DNA of 7,278 nucleotides, taken from NCBI GenBank assembly GCA_030613045.1, contig JAUWMS010000120.1, positions 1-7,278 of the forward strand, read 5' to 3'. Shown here piece by piece: positions 1 through 5,256 of the stretch (position 1 is the first letter of the stretch; each line of letters opens with the position of its first letter). This DNA comes from Candidatus Latescibacterota bacterium. Its GTDB lineage: Bacteria > Latescibacterota > 4484-107. Under the pieces are notes generated by a model. It did not search any database. It worked only from the letters and a program-made list of their open reading frames with translations, and was not told the origin of the DNA. The position numbers and the translations under genes were made by a program.

Positions 1-1392
1 CTCTCTTTGCGTCCCTGGAAGAGCCTCAGCACCGATTACGACCTGAGCATCAAGCGGGATCTGAGAACGAATCTGGATCCCGCCAAACTTCGATTCGGCA
101 ACGAAGTGAATCGCAGCCAGACCGCGAAACTCTCCTTCGAACCCGATCTCCTCAGATGGCTGAAACAAAGCTATTCGTACCGAACTCAGTACCGGGAGAA
201 CAACGATCCCAAACTTCGGGGAGCGGCCACGGAGGATCTGGGACGAAACGTGAACAGCGATGCCACCTCCGAGGCCAAGTTCACGCTGGAACTTTCCAGA
301 CTGCTCGGTTCGTGGGTCCAGCCCCGAAAGACGGAGAACAAGCGCGAAAAGCCGAAGGACGAATCGGAGAAAAACGGCGGGAAGGCGGACGAAGAGCAAG
401 AGGAACTCCCCGATGCGAAGGGCGGGATTCCCGAATTTCTGTCTCCGCATCTGCTCCTCGGGAAAGTGCTCGATGCGGTCGGACCGGTCACCGCTTCCTG
501 GTCCCGCACGGAAAAGTCGGCTGTATCCGGCCTGCTCGACCGTCCGGTCTGGGCATATCAGTTCGGGATCTCGGACGACCCGGAGGTGGAAATGAGCAGC
601 GCGACGACCACCCAGACGGACGCCCGATCCACCTCGAACCGGGCGCAATGGGCGACCAGCCTGAACCTTTCTTCGAACCTGAGCCTCAAACCCAAATACA
701 ACTATGAGCATACCTTCAGTCAGAGTTCCAGTCGCTCCGAAGACACCCGGAGTCAGACCTTTCCCGCCATCGGTCTTCGGCTGAGCGGTTTGGAACGATG
801 GCCGCTCTTAAACCTCATGGTCCGCTCCTCGAGCCTGAGCAGCAATTACGAACGAAAATGGTCCCGACGCGGCGCACCCGAAGGCGAGGGAGAACGGATC
901 GAACCCCTCTCCGAGGAGACCGCACATAACTTTTCTCCGCTCTTTGCCTGGTCCTTTCAGTGGAAGGGAGACGTGGGATCTTCGCTGAGGGCCACGTGGA
1001 AACGCTCCGAACGGGAAGATTTTAGGGGCAGCGGAGGCACCACCGAGAAACGGGACTTCGATCTGACCGCCTCCATAGACTACCGCTTCGAGCCGAAAGG
1101 CCGGCGACTCAACCTGCTTTTCTGGAAAAACGTCCAACTGAGGAGTCATTTAGACCTCTCCATGGACATCAGCTACAAGCACAACTACCAGGCACACGGC
1201 GTAGGAGGCGAGAAGGCCGTCCCCAGGGATGACCGCACCACGTGGTCCATCAAACCCAATGCGAGCTATCGCTTCAGCAACACCTTCACGGGCGGGGCTA
1301 AGATTGAGGTCCGCCGCGCCAGAAACAACCTGCGGGAGCGCATAGACAATTCCATTGAGGTGGGCGTGTGGGGAGAGATACGGTTGAACTGA
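1..1392 (+). CDS. SprA-like outer-membrane beta-barrel protein, C-terminal part (left end outside the window)
   Basis: The frame is open from base 1 to a TGA at 1390-1392, giving 463 residues with no credible start; the TTG at 7 lacks a ribosome site and the gene surely begins upstream. The sequence is dominated by alternating polar/hydrophobic strands rich in Ser, Thr, Arg, Tyr and Trp (for example SLSTDYDLSIKRDLR near the left end, LDLSMDISYKHNY and WSIKPNASYRFSNTFTGGA near the right), as in large outer-membrane barrels. It ends in short amphipathic strands, EVGVWGEIRLN, as barrel proteins do. A charged Lys/Glu-rich insert, about 316-420, looks like a surface or periplasmic loop. The overall pattern recalls the C-terminal part of SprA, the giant translocon pore of type IX secretion, in its non-Bacteroidetes versions. 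That family name is from memory; another large barrel protein is possible. The stop codon overlaps the first unit of a heptamer repeat. Confidence 0.55.
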   Translation, partial: LSLRPWKSLSTDYDLSIKRDLRTNLDPAKLRFGNEVNRSQTAKLSFEPDLLRWLKQSYSYRTQYRENNDPKLRGAATEDLGRNVNSDATSEAKFTLELSRLLGSWVQPRKTENKREKPKDESEKNGGKADEEQEELPDAKGGIPEFLSPHLLLGKVLDAVGPVTASWSRTEKSAVSGLLDRPVWAYQFGISDDPEVEMSSATTTQTDARSTSNRAQWATSLNLSSNLSLKPKYNYEHTFSQSSSRSEDTRSQTFPAIGLRLSGLERWPLLNLMVRSSSLSSNYERKWSRRGAPEGEGERIEPLSEETAHNFSPLFAWSFQWKGDVGSSLRATWKRSEREDFRGSGGTTEKRDFDLTASIDYRFEPKGRRLNLLFWKNVQLRSHLDLSMDISYKHNYQAHGVGGEKAVPRDDRTTWSIKPNASYRFSNTFTGGAKIEVRRARNNLRERIDNSIEVGVWGEIRLN

Positions 1393-1425
1393 TTGGTGAG
1401 TGGTGAGTAGTGAGTGGTGATTGGT
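1391..1425 (+). repeat. Heptamer tandem array, GAGTGGT type, 5 units
   Basis: Five consecutive 7-nt units: GATTGGT, GAGTGGT, GAGTAGT, GAGTGGT, GATTGGT. The first unit overlaps the stop codon of the barrel gene. TGA occurs at 1397, 1404, 1411 and 1418, so all three + strand frames are closed. The reverse complement of the same unit forms the array at 7084-7111, so this family occurs in both orientations in the window. Confidence 0.9.
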
Positions 1426-1458
1426 GCAGAACCCGCGGCACGCGACACGTGAAGGGGT

Positions 1459-1486
1459 CTCTTTGCGTTCTCTGCGTCTCTGCGGT
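1459..1486 (+). repeat. Dispersed TCTCTGCG-type repeat
   Basis: The segment reads as degenerate 8-9 nt units (TCTTTGCG, TTCTCTGCG, TCTCTGCGG). It resembles a repeat I know from many metagenomic and environmental genomes, where it generates spurious peptides such as SLCVLCVSAV. A related piece lies in opposite orientation at 2223-2250. It sits just upstream of the ribosome site of the ComEA-like gene and explains why the open frame extends upstream of the true start to 1410. Confidence 0.65.
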
Positions 1487-1505
1487 AAGAAAAGGGGGAA
1501 AGTCT

Positions 1506-1880
1506 GTGTTTTCGTTGACGCGCAGGGAGCAAATCGTAGTCGCTTTGTTGGTGGCTTCGCTCGTGATCGGCGGCGGGATTTCGCTGTGGGATCATTTTTC
1601 TCCCGAGGCTACCGAAGATTTTCAGGTGGTGCGGGGGACGGAACCCCCGGAGGCCATTTCGGAAGAGGCCGAACCGGAGAAGCCCGCAAAGAAAGTGCAT
1701 CTGAATACGGCTACGGCGCAGGACTTGGAGCGACTGCCCCGAATCGGTCCTAAAATGGCGCAGAAGATCCTCCAATGGCGGGCGGATCATGGCCCTTTTC
1801 GCACCGTGGAGGATCTGGCCGACATTCCGGGGATCGGAAAAAAGACGATAGACAAAATCCGGGGCATGACCACGTTTTAG
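1506..1880 (+). CDS. ComEA-like membrane-anchored helix-hairpin-helix DNA-binding protein
   Basis: A 124-residue protein from a GTG at 1506, preceded by GGGGG at 1494-1498. The frame is open further upstream to 1410, but that extension is repeat sequence, so it is rejected. Residues 10-28 form a hydrophobic membrane anchor. Residues 29-62 are an acidic, Pro/Glu-rich linker. Residues 64-124 hold a tandem helix-hairpin-helix module: VHLNTATAQDL, LPRIGPKMAQKI, then the second hairpin IPGIGKKTIDKI. This order (anchor, linker, two hairpins) is that of ComEA, which binds incoming double-stranded DNA in the periplasm during natural transformation and works with type IV pili. Neighbouring PilN and PilZ genes fit that role. 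ComEC and other uptake proteins are not in the window, so transformation is inferred. Short HhH proteins of other function share the domain. Confidence 0.82.
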   Translation: MFSLTRREQIVVALLVASLVIGGGISLWDHFSPEATEDFQVVRGTEPPEAISEEAEPEKPAKKVHLNTATAQDLERLPRIGPKMAQKILQWRADHGPFRTVEDLADIPGIGKKTIDKIRGMTTF

Positions 1881-1990
1881 TGCGCTATGGCATGAAGCGA
1901 AAATAGCTTTCTGAGCCTCTTGCAAAAGTCATAAAATAGAAATCATTGCGCAAGAGTTAAGGACGGTAACCGTAGGTCTAGCCGTTCTTG

Positions 1991-2020
1991 TCTGACCAAG
2001 TCTGACCAAGTCTGATCTGG
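1991..2020 (+). repeat. Decamer tandem array, TCTGACCAAG type, 3 units
   Basis: Two exact copies of TCTGACCAAG at 1991-2010 are followed by a degenerate copy, TCTGATCTGG. The period is 10 nt, unlike the 7-nt arrays elsewhere, but the unit again contains TGA. Confidence 0.85.
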
Positions 2021-2035
2021 ATGACATAAAGAGGC

Positions 2036-2055
2036 AACAGACAGGAATGTCTGTT
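2036..2055. repeat. Perfect 8-bp hairpin with GGAA tetraloop (dispersed palindromic motif)
   Basis: AACAGACA at 2036-2043 and TGTCTGTT at 2048-2055 pair perfectly around GGAA, a GNRA-type tetraloop. The motif ACAGACAGGAATGTCTGT is, from memory, a palindromic repeat scattered through many environmental genomes. It is not followed by a T run, so it is not a standard terminator. Confidence 0.75.
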
Positions 2056-2106
2056 CTACCAAGCGCCTGCAAAAAGCTTATCCGTCAAAATTGCTTCGAC
2101 TTATAA

Positions 2107-2128
2107 GGGGAAAGGTTTTCAATTCCCC
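2107..2128. repeat. Short hairpin GGGGAA / TTCCCC
   Basis: GGGGAA at 2107-2112 can pair with TTCCCC at 2123-2128 across a 10-nt loop. There is no T tract after it on either strand. Its role is unknown; it is one more palindromic piece of the mosaic spacer. Confidence 0.4.
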
Positions 2129-2222
2129 CTACAAAAACAAATGCATTTTGTCATGGTGAGCGAAATGGCGTCCTCTCTTTTTTCAAACTTTTGCAAAAAT
2201 CTCTCATTTAAAATTTTTTGCT

Positions 2223-2318
2223 TTGCACCGCGGCGTTCGCAGAGAAACTCCCTGTGGCAGCGGAAGGTCTCACTTTCTCACTTTCTCACCGTCTCACTTT
2301 CTTCCCTCTGCGGTGCAA
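2223..2318. repeat. Block bounded by 9-bp inverted repeats, containing an octamer array
   Basis: TTGCACCGC at 2223-2231 is the exact reverse complement of GCGGTGCAA at 2310-2318. Inside, 2268-2307 is five 8-nt units: TCTCACTT twice, TCTCACCG, TCTCACTT and TCTTCCCT. The left flank also includes a GCAGAGAA piece related to the dispersed repeat at 1459-1486, in opposite orientation. The whole 96-bp block resembles a compact repeat cassette and ends 28 bp before the pilN ribosome site. Confidence 0.7.
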
Positions 2319-2346
2319 TCAGGAGAGTTATTCAACATTAAACACG

Positions 2347-2355
2347 AGGAGGTGA
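2347..2355 (+). promoter_or_regulatory. Strong ribosome binding site of the pilN-like gene
   Basis: AGGAGGTGA is a full-length match to the anti-Shine-Dalgarno sequence. It ends three bases before the ATG at 2359, with the GGAGG core about six bases upstream, which fixes the start at this ATG. Confidence 0.85.
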
Positions 2356-2358
2356 CCG

Positions 2359-3189
2359 ATGACGCAAATCAATTTATTGCCCCGTAAAAACCACTTTTGG
2401 GAGGGCATGTCCAAAATATGGGGAGTTCTGTTGGTGGGTGTTGCTTTGGCAGCGCTCGTGGGAGCCCTTATCCTGGTCGGGTCGGGATCGAAAAAAGAAC
2501 CGTCTGTGAAGTCGCCGTCCGCGGCGGAAAAGGTCGTTCCGTCTGAGAGAGCGGCCGTGGAGGGAAAAGAAGCGCCCATCACGGAGATTGTCCGGCGGCG
2601 CCGCGTCTGCATGGACGTGCTGGAACGGATCCGGGAGGCGATCCCTCCTTTTGTCTGGCTGACCTCCATCACCGCCACCGCAACCGACGAAGTCTTCGTA
2701 CAGGGCATGGCCTTCTCGCGGGCTCGAATCCGGGAATTCGCCCAACAGTTGGGCGGAGCGAAGCTCTCCATGATTGAAAAAAGTACCTTCGAGGGCAGGA
2801 ATGTGTCCAAATTCAGTCTATCCGGCCGCCTTCCCCGGCGACCTTGCCGGGAACGGCCTCCGGCCTTCCTCTCCCCGGACGCCCGGAAGCGGACGATCGC
2901 TTCGGTTCTCCGGAAAGGAAAGCTCCTCCATTTGAGCCTCGTTCACGGTCCGGAGCAGACCGCTTTGGACCCTCCCGCATTCCGGGAGCGTTTCATCTTG
3001 CGCGGCGAGGGAATCTACGATCAACTCAAGGCGTTCATGCACGACCTGGCCGAACGGCCCGAAGCGGTGAGCGTATCCCGAATCGCAATCTCGGCCCAGG
3101 AGGCCATGCGTGCCGGAACGAGTACGGTCACAGCCACGTTTTCCCTGGATCTCTACATTCGACCGGAACCCGGGAAGACGAGGAGATAA
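2359..3189 (+). CDS. pilN: Type IV pilus inner-membrane assembly protein: PilN with a PilO-like C-terminal domain
   Basis: 276 residues from ATG 2359. The N-terminus MTQINLLPRK carries the INLLP motif with which PilN docks on the cytoplasmic ATPase-like partner PilM. Residues 20-40 form one transmembrane helix. Residues 42-78 are a Lys/Pro/Ser/Glu-rich linker where PilN normally has a coiled coil. Residues 83-157 fit the periplasmic PilN domain (VLERIREAIPPFVWLTSI, then FVQGMAFSRARIREFAQQL). After an Arg/Pro-rich junction (about 158-180), residues 212-270 read like the C-terminal PilO domain: FILRGEGIYDQLKAFMHDLAE, a strand-turn region, then ATFSLDLYI. Usual PilN is near 190 residues and PilO a separate gene with its own helix. 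No pilM precedes it and no pilP or pilQ follows. PilN identity is firm; the PilO part is an inference from pattern. Confidence 0.82.
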   Translation: MTQINLLPRKNHFWEGMSKIWGVLLVGVALAALVGALILVGSGSKKEPSVKSPSAAEKVVPSERAAVEGKEAPITEIVRRRRVCMDVLERIREAIPPFVWLTSITATATDEVFVQGMAFSRARIREFAQQLGGAKLSMIEKSTFEGRNVSKFSLSGRLPRRPCRERPPAFLSPDARKRTIASVLRKGKLLHLSLVHGPEQTALDPPAFRERFILRGEGIYDQLKAFMHDLAERPEAVSVSRIAISAQEAMRAGTSTVTATFSLDLYIRPEPGKTRR

Positions 3190-3261
3190 GAACCAGGCCG
3201 AGTCGTTTGAATCGTTTATCAACCATTGGGAAAACGCGATCTCCAGCGCGCAGGGGATAAG

Positions 3262-3945
3262 ATGAAGACAGCCATTCAAATCAAAATTATGGAGCAATTG
3301 CAGCTTGTGGTATCGGACGGGCCGCAGGCGGGGGTATATTCCACCCGTGTGGAGGACCTCTCTGAAGCCCACATTGTCGTGGATGCGCCCGTATCGGGTC
3401 GGGATGTGATTTTTCTGGAGGAGGAGTTGCCTCTATGGGTCACCTTTGCACGGGAGCACGATGCCCGCTACCGTTTTCGGTCGAAGGTGATCGGGCGGGC
3501 CTCGAAGCCGATCCCGACCATTTCTATCGCACGCCCGAAGAAAATTGAGCGCACGCAGGACCGGGAGTTCGTGCGGGTTCCAACAACGCTTCCGGCGCGA
3601 TGTGTTTTCGTGAAAAAAAAGGACGAGGAGATTCCCGCCCCCTTTAAGGCAAGCATTATAGATATCAGCGCCGGTGGGATCCGGATGGGAATAGACCTGC
3701 ATGCACAGGAAGCGCGGACCGATTGGACGATAAAGCGGGGAACTTTTCTTTCGGTGACCTTCGACCTGCCGGGTTTGATGCGCTTCGATCAGAAGGAGGT
3801 GCGCGTTATCAACGTGATCGAGGATCGCTGGGAACGCCTTATTCTGCTCTGTATGTTTTTGGATATCACCGAGGGCATGCGGGAACAGATCGTTCGGTAT
3901 AATCTGGCTCAACAGCGGGTTCTGTTGAGAAAGGGGTTGTTATAA
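3262..3945 (+). CDS. YcgR-type PilZ-domain protein, probable c-di-GMP receptor
   Basis: 227 residues from ATG 3262, preceded by AGGGGAT at 3252-3258. An in-frame ATG at 3226 lacks a ribosome site. Residues 1 to about 95 form a beta-rich N-terminal domain of the YcgR/PilZN type (LQLVVSDGPQAGVYSTRVEDLSE, then LPLWVTF). Residues 97-220 are the PilZ domain. Both c-di-GMP contacts are intact: RxxxR as REFVR at 101-105 and DxSxxG as DISAGG at 134-139. Such proteins bind the second messenger and alter motility or adhesion machinery. There is no signal peptide or membrane segment, so it is cytoplasmic. It starts 72 bp after the PilN/PilO gene on the same strand, which suggests control of pili rather than flagella; that link is contextual only. 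Confidence 0.88.
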   Translation: MKTAIQIKIMEQLQLVVSDGPQAGVYSTRVEDLSEAHIVVDAPVSGRDVIFLEEELPLWVTFAREHDARYRFRSKVIGRASKPIPTISIARPKKIERTQDREFVRVPTTLPARCVFVKKKDEEIPAPFKASIIDISAGGIRMGIDLHAQEARTDWTIKRGTFLSVTFDLPGLMRFDQKEVRVINVIEDRWERLILLCMFLDITEGMREQIVRYNLAQQRVLLRKGLL

Positions 3946-3947
3946 AG

Positions 3948-3961
3948 GTTTGGTGAGTGGT
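3948..3961 (+). repeat. Short heptamer array, GTTTGGT-GAGTGGT
   Basis: Two 7-nt units, GTTTGGT and GAGTGGT, start two bases after the PilZ gene's stop codon (3943-3945). The second unit is identical to the main unit of the array at 1391-1425, in the same orientation relative to the upstream gene. The rest of this 72-bp gap holds a T-rich stretch and no clear terminator. Confidence 0.55.
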
Positions 3962-4017
3962 TGGCTTTCCACCAGTCGTCCGTTTTTTGTTTTCGGGAAC
4001 TCAAATAGTGGCCTTTG

Positions 4018-4383
4018 ATGCTGACGCTTTCGGACAAAATTCTGATCGGAGTGCTTCTCCTCCTGAGCAGTTTGAGTTTTTTGGCACTTGCGGCCTTTCG
4101 GGGTCCCGGACAGACGGTCGTCGTGGAGCAGGATGGGAAGGTGATGGCCCGGCGCTCCATAGCGGATGAAGATACGTTGCGCATAGAAGGCCCTCTCGGC
4201 GTGACCACGATTGAGATCGCGGAGGGAAAGGCGCGTGTGCTGGATGCGCCATGTCCTCATCAACTTTGCGTGAAGACCGGGGCGATCTTGAAGGCCGGAG
4301 CAATGGTGGTGTGTGTGCCCAATCGCGTGGTGGTGCGGATCGAGGGCCACCCGAAGGATGGGGTGGATGCGGTTACCCGGTAA
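4018..4383 (+). CDS. NusG domain II-containing small membrane-anchored protein
   Basis: 121 residues from ATG 4018 (a TTG lies directly before it at 4015; a TAG at 4006 closes the frame, so no longer start exists). No strong ribosome site is visible. Residues 8-27 form a single N-terminal membrane helix. The rest is a small beta domain exposed outside the membrane: VVVEQDGKVMARRSIADEDT, then GPLGVTTIEIAEGKARVLDAPCPHQLCVKTG and AMVVCVPNRVVVRI. This matches the NusG_II/DUF1312 family, including its CPxxxCV motif (Cys79 and Cys84) and a third Cys at 99. Despite the name the family has nothing to do with transcription. It is typically encoded next to a Gx-type membrane protein, as here. Function is not settled; a role near flavin- or quinone-linked redox at the membrane is an inference from gene neighbourhoods. 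Confidence 0.82.
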   Translation: MLTLSDKILIGVLLLLSSLSFLALAAFRGPGQTVVVEQDGKVMARRSIADEDTLRIEGPLGVTTIEIAEGKARVLDAPCPHQLCVKTGAILKAGAMVVCVPNRVVVRIEGHPKDGVDAVTR

Positions 4384-4550
4384 CGAAACAGAGAGCGGCA
4401 GGATCACGGGAAGATATAGGGGAAAAGGAAGTGTTCAGTATTCAGACACCAACCGTCAGACACTCCCGTTGCATCCCCGATTTTCGTGTTTCCACCGAGC
4501 CTCAACACATGCGCTCCCGGACGAAGAATTGCCCCGGACCAGGGGGAAAT
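4384..4550. other. 167-bp spacer between the NusG_II gene and the Gx gene
   Basis: No gene of its own. It contains two heptamers, GTGTTCA and GTATTCA, at 4431-4444 and a purine-rich tract at 4541-4549 that serves as a possible ribosome site. The frame of the downstream gene is open through the whole spacer, but the conceptual peptide looks like non-coding sequence. Confidence 0.6.
4431..4444. repeat. Short heptamer array, GTRTTCA type, 2 units
   Basis: GTGTTCA and GTATTCA sit side by side. The reverse complement units, TGAATAC and TGAACAC, contain TGA, as in the other arrays. Only two units remain, so chance is possible. Confidence 0.45.
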
Positions 4551-4595
4551 TTGACATTTGAATTTTGGAATTCGGCATTCCCAAAGGGACGGAGG
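4548..4595 (+). repeat. Leader repeat, long form (shared with the coaD leader)
   Basis: AATTTGACATT at 4548-4558 and CATTCCCAAAGGGACGGAGG at 4576-4595 recur, with the middle removed, before coaD at 6526-6554. The inner part (TTGAATTTTGGAATTC) resembles a dispersed intergenic repeat known from many metagenomic genomes. It overlaps the proposed first 15 codons of the Gx gene. Confidence 0.6.
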
Positions 4596-5087
4596 CTGGT
4601 GCATCTGGCGTTGCTGGCGTCGGTGGGGCTGATTCTTTTCGTGTTTGAGGGGCTGATCCCCCGGCCCTTGCCCTGGCTGAAGATCGGGCTTGGGAATGTG
4701 GCTACTCTGCTGGCGTTGTTCCTCTATGGATCCGGAGGCGCTTTCGCGGTCACGGGCATTCGGGTGTTTCTCGGTTCGCTGCTGATCGGAACTTTTCTGA
4801 GTCCGGGCTTCCTCCTCTCCTCCGGCGGCGCCATGGCGAGTTGGACGGTGATGGCGCTGGTACATCGCGCGTGGCCACGGGGGTTCAGCGTGGTCGGAAT
4901 AAGCATCTGGGGCGCCTGGGCGCATAATGCGGCGCAACTGATTTTGGCGCATCTCGTGTTGGTGCGAAGTCGAGGCATCTGGGCATTACTCCCTGTTTTC
5001 CTTTTGTCCGGTGTAGCCACGGGGTTTGTGACCGGAGTGGCGGCGTACTGGACGCTGGAGAGACTGAAAAAAGGCAATGAGCAATGA
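4551..5087 (+). CDS. Gx transporter family / heptaprenyl diphosphate synthase component I-like membrane protein
   Basis: 178 residues if translation starts at TTG 4551, preceded by AGGGGG at 4541-4546; GTG 4599 with GGAGG just upstream is the alternative (162 residues, losing the KGRR basic cap before the first helix). About five hydrophobic helices follow, with family-typical segments: LVHLALLASVGLILFVFEGL, then PRPLPWLKIGLGNVATLLALFLYG, GIRVFLGSLLIGT and GAWAHNAAQLILAHL. The KxGLxN and the small-residue-rich helices fit PF07456-type proteins, which resemble S-components of vitamin transporters. The database name "heptaprenyl diphosphate synthase component I" is historical and not evidence of that enzyme activity. 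Pairing with the NusG_II gene upstream supports the assignment. The last codons (GNEQ and stop) are encoded by heptamer repeat units. Confidence 0.83.
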   Translation: MTFEFWNSAFPKGRRLVHLALLASVGLILFVFEGLIPRPLPWLKIGLGNVATLLALFLYGSGGAFAVTGIRVFLGSLLIGTFLSPGFLLSSGGAMASWTVMALVHRAWPRGFSVVGISIWGAWAHNAAQLILAHLVLVRSRGIWALLPVFLLSGVATGFVTGVAAYWTLERLKKGNEQ

Positions 5088-5108
5088 GTAATGAACAATG
5101 AACAATAC
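5074..5108 (+). repeat. Heptamer tandem array, GCAATGA type, 5 units
   Basis: Units GCAATGA, GCAATGA, GTAATGA, ACAATGA and ACAATAC run without a break. The first two are inside the 3' end of the Gx gene and supply its TGA stop at 5085-5087. TGA at 5078, 5085 and 5092 closes all three frames. Two related units recur at the 3' end of coaD (7052-7065). Confidence 0.9.
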
Positions 5109-5151
5109 CCCTCCCCCTTCGCCCCAAAGAGCCGCGCGCGGGAGACTCATA

Positions 5152-5202
5152 AGATTTTCTCGAAAAACGCCTAATTTGGAATAGACTTTTTCGACAGAAT
5201 CT
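5152..5202. repeat. Imperfect hairpin in the Gx to K+ channel spacer
   Basis: CGAAAAA at 5161-5167 pairs with TTTTTCG at 5187-5193, and AGATT at 5152-5156 pairs with AATCT at 5198-5202 beyond a 4-by-4 internal loop. The apical loop is 19 nt. It lies between two heptamer arrays and may be a palindromic repeat or a transcript end; the T run is inside the stem, not after it, so a standard terminator is not supported. Confidence 0.45.
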
Positions 5203-5235
5203 CATCCCTCATCCCTCATTCTTCATTACTTATTG
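5201..5235 (-). repeat. Heptamer tandem array, CTCATCC type, 5 units
   Basis: Units on the + strand: CTCATCC, CTCATCC, CTCATTC, TTCATTA, CTTATTG. The minus strand unit GGATGAG contains TGA. The array ends just before the ribosome site (CGGAGGAAGG, 5241-5250) of the K+ channel gene. Confidence 0.88.
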
Positions 5236-5256
5236 CAAAACGGAGGAAGGTACGGT

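Larger units (their letters stand above)
1920..2196. repeat. 10-bp inverted pair TTGCAAAAGT / ACTTTTGCAA
   Basis: TTGCAAAAGT at 1920-1929 is the exact reverse complement of ACTTTTGCAA at 2187-2196, 277 bp end to end. The pairing does not extend clearly on either side and I see no target-site duplication. It could mark the ends of a small non-autonomous element, or be chance in AT-rich DNA. Confidence 0.35.
1881..2358. other. 478-bp gene-free repeat mosaic between the ComEA-like gene and pilN
   Basis: No convincing gene is present on either strand. The segment is AT-richer than its neighbours and packed with unrelated short repeats, listed separately: a decamer array, a perfect GGAA-loop hairpin, a 10-bp inverted pair, and an inverted-repeat-bounded block with an octamer array. 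A further piece, GTCATGGTGAGCG at 2149-2161, resembles a common dispersed motif of the form GTCATnnTGAGCG. Two small palindromes, ACGGTAACCGT and TTGCGCAA, occur at about 1945-1976. The promoter for pilN presumably lies here, but I cannot place a convincing -35/-10 pair. Confidence 0.75.

Noticed and set aside
1410..1505. Upstream extension of the ComEA-like gene to position 1410
   Set aside because: The extra 32 residues come from heptamer and TCTCTGCG repeat DNA, and the good ribosome site is at 1494-1498, before GTG 1506.
1266..1925. 219-residue minus-strand frame across the ComEA-like gene
   Set aside because: It lies opposite two clear genes and crosses a repeat spacer; the peptide has no domain character.
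2191..2214. Promoter TTGCAA ... TAAAAT upstream of pilN
   Set aside because: The spacer is only 12 nt and both boxes are imperfect in an AT-rich tract; nothing supports it.
2141..2341. Possible 66-residue small protein on the + strand
   Set aside because: No ribosome site, composition set by the repeats it crosses, and its end overlaps the 9-bp inverted repeat block; no recognisable domain.
3951..3990. Rho-independent terminator after the PilZ gene (TGGTG/CACCA stem and later T run)
   Set aside because: The stem is only 4-5 bp with a large loop, is separated from the T run by about 10 bases, and is made of a heptamer repeat.
4251..4550. Start of the Gx gene at 4251, overlapping the NusG_II gene
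   Set aside because: The frame is open but the peptide from 4251 to 4550 is unlike the family, overlaps a real gene by 133 bases and has no ribosome site.
4553..4579. TTGACA-like -35 box in the Gx leader repeat
   Set aside because: There is no plausible -10 box 16-18 nt downstream, and the same motif before coaD also lacks one.
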